Shown: positions 8,013 to 15,088, counted from the first letter of the stretch. The stretch: 15,643 bases of DNA from an uncultured Chlamydiaceae bacterium (GCA_945957185.1 CAMFKA010000018.1:1-15643), one strand, 5' to 3'. Numbers and translations are program-made. Notes: generated by a model not told the origin, from the sequence alone.

Positions 8013-8173
8013 GAGGGTGTTTACAAAGTTCGATCGGATGATTTGTGTGCTAAAATCGGTTATAAGCCTGTAAAAAAATTTCGCAATATAAATTTATATT
8101 CCGAAATTTTTTTACAGGCTTATAACCGATTTCTAGCAGCAAAGCATCCTGATCACACTTTGTAAGCACCCTC
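8013..8173. mobile_element. 161-bp palindromic MITE-like element
   Basis: The whole interval is one imperfect palindrome centred near 8093. The outer ends are GAGGGTG (8013-8019) and CACCCTC (8167-8173). Arms 8053-8083 and 8102-8132 pair perfectly over 31 bases, and the centre (8085-8100, AATATAAATTTATATT) is itself a perfect palindrome, so there is essentially no loop. The outer thirds have scattered mismatches and small indels. TAA lies directly on both sides (8010-8012 and 8174-8176), as expected for a 3-bp target duplication. Ends starting GAG with a 3-bp duplication recall the IS1031 group of the IS5 family; that link is from memory. It encodes no protein. Sitting between convergent genes, its RNA hairpin could also stop transcription from both sides. 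Confidence 0.8.
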
Positions 8174-8568
8174 TAAGAATAGGCAAGGATCAAAGCCCTG
8201 GAGATGCTTGAGGCTTTTGCATCGGAATTGCCCTTCAGAATATGTGCTAATTTCAATCCTTCTTCCACGCGCCCCAGCATAAAAAATGCTTTGCAAAGAT
8301 TCAGAAGAGTGGGAGCGTGATCCGCTTCCAACGTCAATGCACGGTCAAATTGTATCAACGCTTTTCCGGGATTTCCGACTTCAAGGTACAATGCCCCCAA
8401 CGTTTGCGCATCGTAGGAACTTTCAGGATCAAGGATGATCAAAGCTTCAAAGAATCGAAGCGCAATATCATACTTCCCTTGGCGTAAATACGAGTACCCT
8501 GCATAACGAAGATCGCCGATCTGATCCTCAGTGACATGCATTTTTTCTCGCCAATTGACCTTTGTCAT
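8173..8568 (-). CDS. TPR protein, chlamydial CT274 homologue
   Basis: This small cytosolic protein (131 residues) consists almost wholly of tetratricopeptide repeats: about 17-50 (YAGYSYLRQGKYDIALRFFE), 51-84 (ALYLEVGNPGKALIQFDRAL) and 85-115 (LCKAFFMLGRVEEGLKLAH). Such three-TPR proteins usually bind partner proteins, and in Chlamydiae several resemble LcrH/SycD-type secretion chaperones. Whether this one has that role is inference. Identity with CT274 rests on the remembered N-terminal and C-terminal sequence and on position next to the CT273 and rsmH homologues. The start has AGGGA six bases upstream, lying over the stop of the preceding gene, and the 3-base gap indicates one operon. The TAG stop (8173-8175) uses two bases of the right TAA flank and the last base of the palindromic element. 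Confidence 0.85.
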   Translation of the reverse strand: MTKVNWREKMHVTEDQIGDLRYAGYSYLRQGKYDIALRFFEALIILDPESSYDAQTLGALYLEVGNPGKALIQFDRALTLEADHAPTLLNLCKAFFMLGRVEEGLKLAHILKGNSDAKASSISRALILAYS

Positions 8569-8571
8569 CTT

Positions 8572-9018
8572 TTATCCCTGTACGAATCTTCCGATATTAC
8601 CAATAATTTCGCCAAGCCAACTGTTGATGGCGCCCATTTGACCAAAACACTCTTTTAGGGTTTGCTTCTCTTTTCTTTCGTCTTCGTCATCCGAGTCGTA
8701 ATTGTCTAAAAATTCTTCCATTTTGGATTGAGATTCCTCGAAGCTAGGCGCAATGCGATGCCTTTTGTTAAATGGAGACCGACGCATCTCTTTAAACTCT
8801 TTCGGAGCGCCAAACATCGCCCAAGGTGTGTGTGCGGTTCGAATTCCAAGCAGTAAGTCAATTTCAGGAAGCTTGGGGTAGTTGTCACTGATTTGCGTGT
8901 GCGTCGGAATCGCCGATGCTTTCGCCATTTGAATTTCACTTTCAAATTGACGAATCATCTCGCTGCGGATTGCGTACTGGTTGTAGACGCTGAGGTCTAA
9001 CTTGTCGATAGTAGCCAT
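8572..9018 (-). CDS. Conserved chlamydial protein of unknown function, CT273 homologue
   Basis: This 148-residue soluble protein matches no functional family I know outside Chlamydiae. It has no signal peptide or membrane helix. An N-terminal half rich in conserved-looking residues (MATIDKLDLSVYNQYAIRSE, then PKLPEIDLLLGIRTAHTPWA at about 48-67) is followed by a basic patch (RRSPFNKRHR, 79-88), a strongly acidic stretch (DSDDEDE, 108-114) and a short amphipathic C-terminus. The frame continues upstream to an ATG at 9153, but I chose the ATG at 9016-9018 because a good promoter lies at 9057-9085, inside the longer version, and AGGGAAG precedes this ATG. It is the first gene of a two-gene unit with the TPR protein. 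A partner relation with that protein is plausible but not shown. Confidence 0.8.
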   Translation of the reverse strand: MATIDKLDLSVYNQYAIRSEMIRQFESEIQMAKASAIPTHTQISDNYPKLPEIDLLLGIRTAHTPWAMFGAPKEFKEMRRSPFNKRHRIAPSFEESQSKMEEFLDNYDSDDEDERKEKQTLKECFGQMGAINSWLGEIIGNIGRFVQG

Positions 9019-9056
9019 AAATATTTCTTCCCTAGCAGAGACTTCTCTGTACTTCC

Positions 9057-9085
9057 ATTGTATCAGTCGAGGGTTAAATTGTAAA
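9057..9085 (-). promoter_or_regulatory. Promoter of the CT273/CT274-like operon
   Basis: Read on the minus strand, TTTACA (9080-9085) and TACAAT (9057-9062) are each one base from consensus and are spaced by 17 bases. Transcription would start near 9050, giving a leader of about 32 bases before the ATG at 9018. This is the main reason to reject the longer start at 9153. Confidence 0.7.
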
Positions 9086-9148
9086 ATTCTGCAAAAATGT
9101 GGCTCATCACACAAATGAGTACTCAAAGGCCTTGTTGCATAATTAATC

Positions 9149-9517
9149 ACCACTGAGCCACTGAGAACACTGAGAGTTTTTGAGAATTATGAGAATAGCA
9201 TATCTTTCAATTATCGTTTCATCGTTTTATCGTTTCATCGTTGAGATAAAGTTTGAGGCAAGAAAACGATATAACGATATGACGATGTAACGATAAAACG
9301 ATAAAACGATAATTTTGCAAATCAGCAATCATTCAAAATTTCATTCAATAAATGTAATCGTGTTTATTTGAACATGACAATTGCAAGGAAGACGCAGACA
9401 GCAAAATAGCAATTTATGAGAAACTGGGGATTTTCTCTACGGTAGGTACTCGTTTGTGTGATGATCCAAAAAACTCATTCTCTCATTTACTCTCAGTGAG
9501 CTCAGTGGCTCAGTGGT
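9149..9517. repeat. Nested inverted-repeat element, outer arms CACTGAG type
   Basis: The left arm 9149-9193 and the right arm 9474-9517 are inverted copies of each other. Both read ACCACTGAGCCACTGAG at their outer end, then a variable pair, then CACTGAGAG, then T/A-rich sequence with further GAG triplets. They enclose a second inverted repeat (9209-9314) and about 160 bases (9315-9473) in which I see only a small GAGAAA/TTTCTC hairpin (9419-9438). There is no coding frame of note. Clear flanking duplications are not visible. The element fills the divergent gap between the CT273-like gene and rsmH and may be a non-autonomous mobile repeat. Confidence 0.7.
9209..9314. repeat. Inverted arrays of 8-nt ATCGTTTY/ACGATAAA units
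   Basis: The left array (9209-9242) contains four units of the form ATCGTTTC or ATCGTTTT in tandem. The right array (9265-9314) contains six units in the opposite sense (ACGATATA, ACGATATG, ACGATGTA, ACGATAAA twice, ACGATAAT). The last 34 bases of the right array (9281-9314) pair with the left array at 31 of 34 positions, leaving a 38-base loop. It lies inside the larger CACTGAG inverted repeat. Confidence 0.8.
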
Positions 9518-9556
9518 AAAAATCCCAGCAGGAATCGCTGCAAAAATGCAGGGGTG

Positions 9557-9565
9557 TGGTATCAT
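9557..9565 (+). promoter_or_regulatory. Possible extended -10 promoter for rsmH
   Basis: TGGTATCAT gives an extended -10 (TGn) in front of TATCAT, 5 of 6 to consensus. Transcription would start near 9572, about 22 bases before the GTG start of rsmH. No good -35 is present. This promoter lies just outside the right arm of the nested repeat. Confidence 0.4.
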
Positions 9566-9593
9566 TTCGTTACCTCTACACAAAGGATTACAC

Positions 9594-10511
9594 GTGCAAT
9601 TTCACACTTCAGTGCTCTTGGAAGAAGTTCTCGCTGCTTTCGAAGGGCAATCCCTTAAACATTTTGTCGACGGAACTCTAGGCGCTGGCGGACATTCTGA
9701 AGCTATTCTTCAAAAACACCCTGAAATTCAAAGGCTTACGGGAATCGATCAAGATCCCTCCGCTCTCGAAATCGCCAAAAATCGCTTGGAACCTTTCGCT
9801 TCAAAAACACACTTCATTCATGGCAATTTTTCCGATATCTCGACCTACGGTTTGCCCCCGATCGACGGATTTTTGGCAGATTTAGGGGTTTCTTCCATGC
9901 AACTGGACCGCCCGGAACGGGGGTTTAGCTTCCTGCGCGATGGCCCTTTGGACATGAGAATGAACACAAAAGGGATGCTGACAGCTGCGGACATCGTCAA
10001 TACTTGGTCTGAACAGGAATTAGGCAGAATTTTCCGCGTGTACGGCGAAGAGAAGCAGTGGCGCCGCGCGGCAGGGCTTATCGTGGAAGCGAGAGAATCA
10101 GAACCTTTTACGACAACCCTTCAATTGGCAAATTTGTTTTCGGAAAAACTGTACAAAGGGGCCAAAAAGGGGTTGCATCCGGCAACATTGATCTTTCAAG
10201 CGCTTCGCATCGCGGTGAATGGAGAGTTGGAAGTGATTGAAAAAGTTCTTCCGGCTGTGCTAAAACTGATGAATCCGGGGGGGAGAATTGCGATCATCTC
10301 ATTTCAAAGCCTAGAGGATCGTTTAGTAAAAAATACATTCCGACATTGGGCTGAAGATAAAGAAAGCTCGTCAGGAATCGGTGGGATATTTATCGATAAG
10401 ACTCCCGAAGGGCGTTTGATGACGCGAAAGCCCGTGGAAGCAACTGAAGAAGAGGTCGCGGCGAACCCCAGAAGCCGCAGCGCAAAGCTAAGGGTATTTG
10501 AAAAACGATGA
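9594..10511 (+). CDS. rsmH: 16S rRNA (cytosine(1402)-N4)-methyltransferase RsmH
   Basis: RsmH (MraW) methylates the N4 position of C1402 in 16S rRNA, using S-adenosylmethionine, in the ribosomal P site. The product has 305 residues, the usual length. Landmarks are the N-terminal FHTSVLLEEV, the SAM loop VDGTLGAGGHSE (25-36), GIDQDP (50-55), ADLGVSSMQLD (95-105), GFSFLRDGPLDMRM (110-123) and the C-terminal NPRSRSAKLR. The frame opens earlier, at 9513, but I chose the GTG at 9594 because homology begins there and AAAGGA (9582-9587) lies six bases upstream. The stop overlaps the start of the FtsL-like gene (ATGA), and the gene heads the division cluster as in many bacteria. In C. trachomatis the equivalent is CT272, from memory. 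Confidence 0.97.
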   Translation: MQFHTSVLLEEVLAAFEGQSLKHFVDGTLGAGGHSEAILQKHPEIQRLTGIDQDPSALEIAKNRLEPFASKTHFIHGNFSDISTYGLPPIDGFLADLGVSSMQLDRPERGFSFLRDGPLDMRMNTKGMLTAADIVNTWSEQELGRIFRVYGEEKQWRRAAGLIVEARESEPFTTTLQLANLFSEKLYKGAKKGLHPATLIFQALRIAVNGELEVIEKVLPAVLKLMNPGGRIAIISFQSLEDRLVKNTFRHWAEDKESSSGIGGIFIDKTPEGRLMTRKPVEATEEEVAANPRSRSAKLRVFEKR

Positions 10512-10780
10512 AGTGGCAGATGCTGTATTGTGTGTTGATAGGTGCAATCACGTTGTACGCGCTTATTGAGCAGCAAAACCAATTGACAGAACTGCAGATG
10601 TACTTGCCTGTTCTTGAAAAAGAGGTCAAAGCGTTGCGAGAAGAAAATAATGAACTGCGCTTTGAAATTGCTCGTTTTGAGGAACCAAAACGTCTTTTAG
10701 GGATATTGGAGCGCTCGGGACAGGCGTATGTGATTCCGGACGATAACGAAGCTGTGGAGATTGTATGGTCTCCAAACTGA
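10508..10780 (+). CDS. ftsL: FtsL-like division protein
   Basis: This 90-residue bitopic membrane protein has a short cytoplasmic N-terminus, one membrane helix at about 4-20 (QMLYCVLIGAITLYALI) and a coiled coil at about 22-59 rich in E, K, L and Q. This is the FtsL layout. FtsL acts at the septum with FtsB/DivIC and regulates the FtsWI synthase. Sequence alone is too short and variable to be certain, but the place between rsmH and ftsI is the standard ftsL position, and the chlamydial CT271 gene occupies the same place. Its ATG overlaps the rsmH stop and its 3' end overlaps ftsI by 16 bases, implying translational coupling through all three genes. Confidence 0.8.
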   Translation: MKWQMLYCVLIGAITLYALIEQQNQLTELQMYLPVLEKEVKALREENNELRFEIARFEEPKRLLGILERSGQAYVIPDDNEAVEIVWSPN

Positions 10781-12720
10781 GAGTCACAATCCTTGCTATC
10801 ACGCTGTGTGTTCTATTTTCCCTTTTGATCGTTCAGTATTATAAAATTCAGGTCATAGAACACTCCAAATGGAGAACTTTAGCGGATAAACAACACTTTT
10901 TTCTCGTTAAAGAGCCCTTCAAAAGGGGAAGATTTTTCTCTAATACTGCGCTTCATAATAAACAGGCAGACTTGGAAGTTCCTTTCGTCTACGACATCCA
11001 AAAATTTCATCTCTATATCGACCCTCTCTCTATCGCCGAGCCCTACCACGCGCCTATCGTCGCCAAAGTTTATGAGATCGTGAAGCCGAGAAAAAGCGAA
11101 AAGAAAAAAATTGCAGAACAGTTTCAAAAAAAAAGCCGCTCCCGAAGACTTGCCATGTGGCTATCTCAAGAGCAGCACAGCGCCCTTTTAACCTGGTGGA
11201 ACGAGTTCATTAAAGGTAAAAGAATCCCTAAAAACGCGCTCTATTTCATTGCCGATTATAAGCGATCGTATCCTTTTGGATCTCTCTTGGGTCAAGTGCT
11301 CCACACTGTACAAGACGATAAGGACGAAAAAACAGGACAAATGATCCCAACGGGTGGCCTTGAACTGCAGTTTGATAAATATTTGAGAGGGGTGTCAGGG
11401 CTGCGTCGTTTGATGCGTTCTCCTAAGAACGTTTTTGATACGGGAGAGCTTTTGCAAGCTCCTGAAGATGGAGCCGATGTTTACCTTACTATCAATCATA
11501 CTCTACAGGCTATTGCCGAGGAAGAGGTCGAACGTGGAGTGAAAGACGCCGAAGCTCTTGCAGGTTGGGCAATCATCATGGATCCCTGGACGGGAGAAAT
11601 TCTCGCGCTAGCGCAATATCCCTATTTTTATCCGGAATACTATCGGCACTATTTTAATGATCCAATTAAAATCCAGCATACCCGCGTACGTGCCATTACC
11701 GATGCTGTAGAACCTGGCTCAGTGATGAAGCCACTGAATTATGCCATCGCGCTGACAGCTAATCAGCTTTCTAAAAAACCGCTGTTCGATCCGGAAGAAT
11801 TGGTTTCCACCACAAACACCATGTTTGCCGGCAGATCAAAACCTCTTGTAGACGGCGTTCCAAGGCCGTTTATGAATATGAATATGGCAGTAGCTAAGTC
11901 TTCAAACGTCTACATTGCGAGAGTAGTGGAAAAGGTGGTCGCTACATTTGGAGCCCCGTGGTATCGTGAAATGCTGACGAAATTAGGGCTCACAAAGCCT
12001 ACGGGAGTGGAACTTCCATCAGAGTCGTGGGGATTTTTACCCACTCCCGGAAAAAGAATGAAGAATGGGATGCTGGAGTGGTTGCAAGGAACCCCGCCCT
12101 CACTTTCGATTGGATACAGCTTGCAAACGAATTACATGCAGCTTGCACGCGCGTATAGCGTTATTGCCAATGGCGGAAAATTGATCCAGCCCACTTTCAT
12201 CAAAAAGATCGTGAAAGGAGATACGGTTATTTTCGATAACACCTCCGAGGATCGATGGGAGCAGGCTCCTAGAGTGATCCCTGAAGATGTGGCAGCGCGT
12301 GTGCTGACAGCGATAAAGTATGTGACAAAACCGGGGGGATCAGCAATGCGGGGAGATGTTGTGGGTTATTCGGAAGCAGGAAAATCGGGAACGGCAAAAA
12401 AGAATCAGGACGGAAAGTATTCTGATTACCATTACCGCGCGACATTCATTGGCATAACCCCTGCAAATAAGCCTCGGTTAGTGATATTGGCGGGCATGGA
12501 TGAACCAAAGTATGGATATGTTCCGGGGATTGGAAAAAAGCATAACGGGGGTGTGTGCACAGCGATGGTGTTCAGTAAACTTGCTGCAAGGGCGTTAGAG
12601 TGTCTACAAGTACCTCCGGATGATGTTGCTTCTCTGCCGAAAAGCGACCGCAGGTACCAGCCGGGAAAAAAAGACTGGTGGGATGAAAATCGGCTGTTGC
12701 AAGAAATGTACAAAAAATAG
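10765..12720 (+). CDS. ftsI: Peptidoglycan transpeptidase, PBP3/FtsI type
   Basis: This class B penicillin-binding protein cross-links peptidoglycan stems at the division site from the periplasmic side of the inner membrane. It has 651 residues, with a single membrane anchor at about 5-24. A pedestal region contains a strongly basic stretch at about 108-130. The transpeptidase domain follows, with the active-site tetrad SVMK (319-322, S319 nucleophile), SSN (379-381) and KSGT (540-543). The region around 196-232 (TGGLELQFDKYL) is also typical. All three catalytic motifs are intact, so it should be active and beta-lactam sensitive. The ATG overlaps the FtsL-like gene, with TGGAGA four bases before it. 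In Chlamydiae, which lack FtsZ, this enzyme is one of the few septal synthesis proteins retained. Confidence 0.96.
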   Translation: MVSKLRVTILAITLCVLFSLLIVQYYKIQVIEHSKWRTLADKQHFFLVKEPFKRGRFFSNTALHNKQADLEVPFVYDIQKFHLYIDPLSIAEPYHAPIVAKVYEIVKPRKSEKKKIAEQFQKKSRSRRLAMWLSQEQHSALLTWWNEFIKGKRIPKNALYFIADYKRSYPFGSLLGQVLHTVQDDKDEKTGQMIPTGGLELQFDKYLRGVSGLRRLMRSPKNVFDTGELLQAPEDGADVYLTINHTLQAIAEEEVERGVKDAEALAGWAIIMDPWTGEILALAQYPYFYPEYYRHYFNDPIKIQHTRVRAITDAVEPGSVMKPLNYAIALTANQLSKKPLFDPEELVSTTNTMFAGRSKPLVDGVPRPFMNMNMAVAKSSNVYIARVVEKVVATFGAPWYREMLTKLGLTKPTGVELPSESWGFLPTPGKRMKNGMLEWLQGTPPSLSIGYSLQTNYMQLARAYSVIANGGKLIQPTFIKKIVKGDTVIFDNTSEDRWEQAPRVIPEDVAARVLTAIKYVTKPGGSAMRGDVVGYSEAGKSGTAKKNQDGKYSDYHYRATFIGITPANKPRLVILAGMDEPKYGYVPGIGKKHNGGVCTAMVFSKLAARALECLQVPPDDVASLPKSDRRYQPGKKDWWDENRLLQEMYKK

Positions 12721-12762
12721 AATAAGTAGAGATCAGCTCTAAATCTGAATGATAGATAAGCC

Positions 12763-14226
12763 ATGAAACTGAAAAAAATTATCAAAGACATCCCACAAGC
12801 CCAGGTGAAGGGTTCGAAAGAGATCGAAATTACCGGAGTTTCTTCTAATTCAAAACTTGTATCCCCCGGAAACCTATTTGTCGCCCGAACGGGACAAAAG
12901 GATAATGGGATACAATATATTCCTGAAGCTATCTCCGCAGGCGCTGTTGCTGTTGTTACAGACATGTACGATCCCACCCTTTCCGATGTTGTCCAGGTGA
13001 TTCACCCTGATCCCGGCGCCATCGAGGGCGCATTAGCTTCCGAATATTATCAACACCCCTGTAATGACCTATTCACTGTGGGTATCACGGGGACGTGTGG
13101 AAAAACGACGACATCGTACATTATTAAAAGCCTTTTAGATCAGTTGGGAGGCTGTGCCGGAGTGATAGGAACGGTTCAGTATATCATCGGACAAAACCGC
13201 TATCAAGCCAACCGCACCACTCCCGATGTAAGCACCAATCACAAGTTATTGAGAGAGATGATCAACCAAAAGTGCGATTCAGCTGTTATGGAGGTTTCTT
13301 CTCACGCATTAGACCAGAAGAGAGTGGACAAAATTCGTTTCAGCGTTGGAGTGTTCACCAATCTATCTCAAGACCATTTGGATTACCACGAAACAATGGA
13401 AGAGTACTTCGCTGCTAAAAAGAAGTTGTTTCTGCAATCCGATAAAGCTGTTCTGAATGCTGACGTACCCCAAACTGAAGAAATTATCCGTAGCTTTAAT
13501 GGCCCTGTATTGACCTATGGAATTGATACTGTTGCAGACCTCACTGCCACCGACATTTGCTATTCGACTCAAGGCACCACTTTTCTATTAAATTACAAAG
13601 GGCTTTCGGTTTCTGCGCAGCTGCCGCTCATCGGGCGACACAATATTTACAATGCATTAGCAGCGGTAAGTGTTGCGCTGACTCGAGGACACGACCTAAA
13701 AGCGATTGCGGCGGCTCTCTCCAACGTCACGCAGGTGGCAGGAAGATTGGAAGCGGTTCCAAACTCATTAGGATTGAATATTTTTGTCGACTTTGCTCAC
13801 AAAGAGGATGCTTTAAAGAAAGTGTTGGAAAGTTTTAGTGGACTTCCGTTCAAACGAAAGATCGTTATTTTTGGATGCGGTGGTGATCGCGACCGCACAA
13901 AGCGTCCAAAAATGGGAGCTATTTGTGAAAACTACGCCGATGTTGTCATTATCACCAATGATAATCCCAGAACAGAAGATCCTAAAGCAATTGCACAAGA
14001 GATTTTGGCAGGCTTTAAAGATCCTTCTTTTCCGATTGTTGAACTCGACCGAAAAATAGCCATCGCAAAAGCAATTGCGATTGCAACACCGGAAGATTGT
14101 ATTTTAATCGCCGGCAGAGGACACGAGTCACATCAAATTTTTGCGCATCAGACTGTCCAATTTGAAGATTGCAAAGTGGCGGCGCAGCTTTGCGAACAAT
14201 TTGCTAACCGAGAACAATATGTTTAA
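12763..14226 (+). CDS. murE: UDP-MurNAc-tripeptide synthetase MurE
   Basis: This cytosolic ATP-dependent ligase adds the third stem residue to UDP-MurNAc-L-Ala-D-Glu. The protein has 487 residues, the usual size. Landmarks are the ATP loop GITGTCGKTTT (107-117), NRTTPD (150-155), MEVSSHALDQ (176-185), NLSQDHLDYH (200-209), AAKKKLF with K219 as the likely carbamylated lysine, GRHNIYNALA (291-300), and TNDNPRTEDP (398-407). The DNPR motif marks meso-diaminopimelate as the added amino acid. The usual AHTPDAL motif reads AHKEDAL (345-351), a modest deviation. It follows ftsI after 42 bases and overlaps amiA by 8 bases. The ribosome site before the ATG is weak, so translation may rely on the upstream genes. 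Confidence 0.96.
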   Translation: MKLKKIIKDIPQAQVKGSKEIEITGVSSNSKLVSPGNLFVARTGQKDNGIQYIPEAISAGAVAVVTDMYDPTLSDVVQVIHPDPGAIEGALASEYYQHPCNDLFTVGITGTCGKTTTSYIIKSLLDQLGGCAGVIGTVQYIIGQNRYQANRTTPDVSTNHKLLREMINQKCDSAVMEVSSHALDQKRVDKIRFSVGVFTNLSQDHLDYHETMEEYFAAKKKLFLQSDKAVLNADVPQTEEIIRSFNGPVLTYGIDTVADLTATDICYSTQGTTFLLNYKGLSVSAQLPLIGRHNIYNALAAVSVALTRGHDLKAIAAALSNVTQVAGRLEAVPNSLGLNIFVDFAHKEDALKKVLESFSGLPFKRKIVIFGCGGDRDRTKRPKMGAICENYADVVIITNDNPRTEDPKAIAQEILAGFKDPSFPIVELDRKIAIAKAIAIATPEDCILIAGRGHESHQIFAHQTVQFEDCKVAAQLCEQFANREQYV

Positions 14227-15025
14227 TACTTTTAGTGTCTTAGTCGCTCGCTGGACGACGATATTTGCGCTTTTGTTGTTGATGTCTGCGTGTACTCCGC
14301 ACGCTCCAATTGTCTCCCCGATGATTGACTTAAGCGAAGTGACTGCCGACTCCTATAGTCCGGATTACCGCCCTTCTTTCCAGATGTCTTCTCCTCGACA
14401 AGAGATCGCTGCTGCCAAGTTTAAAAAGCCTTCTCCACGCCCTTTCGTCATCATGATCGATCCGGGTCATGGCGGTGAAGACCTCGGTACAACTTCGACG
14501 ATAGCGACATCGTACCATGAGAAAGCAGCAAATCTTGCGACGGCGCAAATTTTGCAATCATATCTTCAGCAGCTTGGCTTTCACACCATGATGACGCGTC
14601 ATCGCGATGTTTTTATTTCTTTATCGCAGCGCTCTCAATTTGCGAACGAACAAAATGTTGACCTCTTCGTCAGCGTCCATTACAACTCGGCACCGGCGCC
14701 GCAGGCTCACGGCATCGAAGTGTTCTACTACAACTCTTCAGAAAATAAAGAGAGGGCAAAAGCCTCCAAAATGTTAGCGGAAGATGTGTTGTCAAATGTA
14801 CTTGCTCTGACCGGTGCAAAATCCCGCGGAGTTAAGCATGGCAACCTTGCAGTCATTCGAGAGACAAAGATGCCGGCAATATTGATTGAAGGGGGATTTT
14901 TCACTAATGCTGAAGAGTTCGCCAAAATCAAAGATCAAGCCTACATCAAAAAAATTGCGCGTGGCATCGCTCAAGGAGTGATGGAGTATACGAACCGAGG
15001 GAAATCCGTCCTCGGCGCGAATTGA
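14219..15025 (+). CDS. amiA: N-acetylmuramoyl-L-alanine amidase, lipoprotein
   Basis: This zinc amidase (Amidase_3 family) cleaves the bond between MurNAc and L-Ala in peptidoglycan, separating stem peptides from glycan. The product has 268 residues. A hydrophobic signal (about 12-24) ends in the lipobox-like MSAC with C25, suggesting an acylated envelope protein. The catalytic domain starts near 76, with zinc ligands H84 (DPGHGGED), E101 (HEKAAN) and H154 (SVHYNS), and the catalytic E224 (LIEGGFFTN). I chose the ATG at 14219, not the one at 14141, because the signal peptide starts there; the gene overlaps the murE stop by 8 bases. The last six or so codons lie over the complement of a tRNA gene. 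In Chlamydia the same position next to murE is held by amiA (CT268). Confidence 0.93.
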   Translation: MFNTFSVLVARWTTIFALLLLMSACTPHAPIVSPMIDLSEVTADSYSPDYRPSFQMSSPRQEIAAAKFKKPSPRPFVIMIDPGHGGEDLGTTSTIATSYHEKAANLATAQILQSYLQQLGFHTMMTRHRDVFISLSQRSQFANEQNVDLFVSVHYNSAPAPQAHGIEVFYYNSSENKERAKASKMLAEDVLSNVLALTGAKSRGVKHGNLAVIRETKMPAILIEGGFFTNAEEFAKIKDQAYIKKIARGIAQGVMEYTNRGKSVLGAN

Positions 15026-15079
15026 ACGCGCGACCTGTCGCTTAGGAGGCAACCGCTCTATCCACTGAGCTACGAGGAC
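15007..15079 (-). tRNA. tRNA-Arg (anticodon CCT)
   Basis: On the minus strand the acceptor arms GTCCTCG (15073-15079) and CGAGGAC (15008-15014) pair fully, with G as discriminator at 15007. The D arm contains TAGCTCAGTGGATAGAGC, the anticodon loop CTCCTAA gives anticodon CCT, and the T arm reads GCGCGTTCAATTCGCGC. It would read the AGG codon. CCA is not encoded and must be added after transcription. Its 3' end overlaps the 3' end of amiA on the other strand by 19 bases. Confidence 0.95.
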
Positions 15080-15088
15080 ATCGGCGCT

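Noticed and set aside
9019..9153. A 45-residue N-terminal extension of the CT273-like protein
   Set aside because: A good promoter lies at 9057-9085 within it, its start lies inside the repeat arm, and the ATG at 9018 has its own ribosome site.
9149..9517. CRISPR array
   Set aside because: The units are only 8-9 bases, directly adjacent and inverted, with no unique spacers of regular length.
9513..9593. Longer RsmH start at 9513
   Set aside because: The extra residues overlap the right repeat arm and match nothing in RsmH; the GTG at 9594 has AAAGGA at good spacing.
10304..10629. Minus-strand open frames over rsmH and the FtsL-like gene
   Set aside because: The sense strand encodes recognised proteins with proper ribosome sites and overlaps; the antisense frames have no recognisable content.
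14141..14218. Longer AmiA start inside murE
   Set aside because: It would put a charged stretch before the signal peptide and overlap murE by 86 bases; the ATG at 14219 gives a normal lipoprotein signal.
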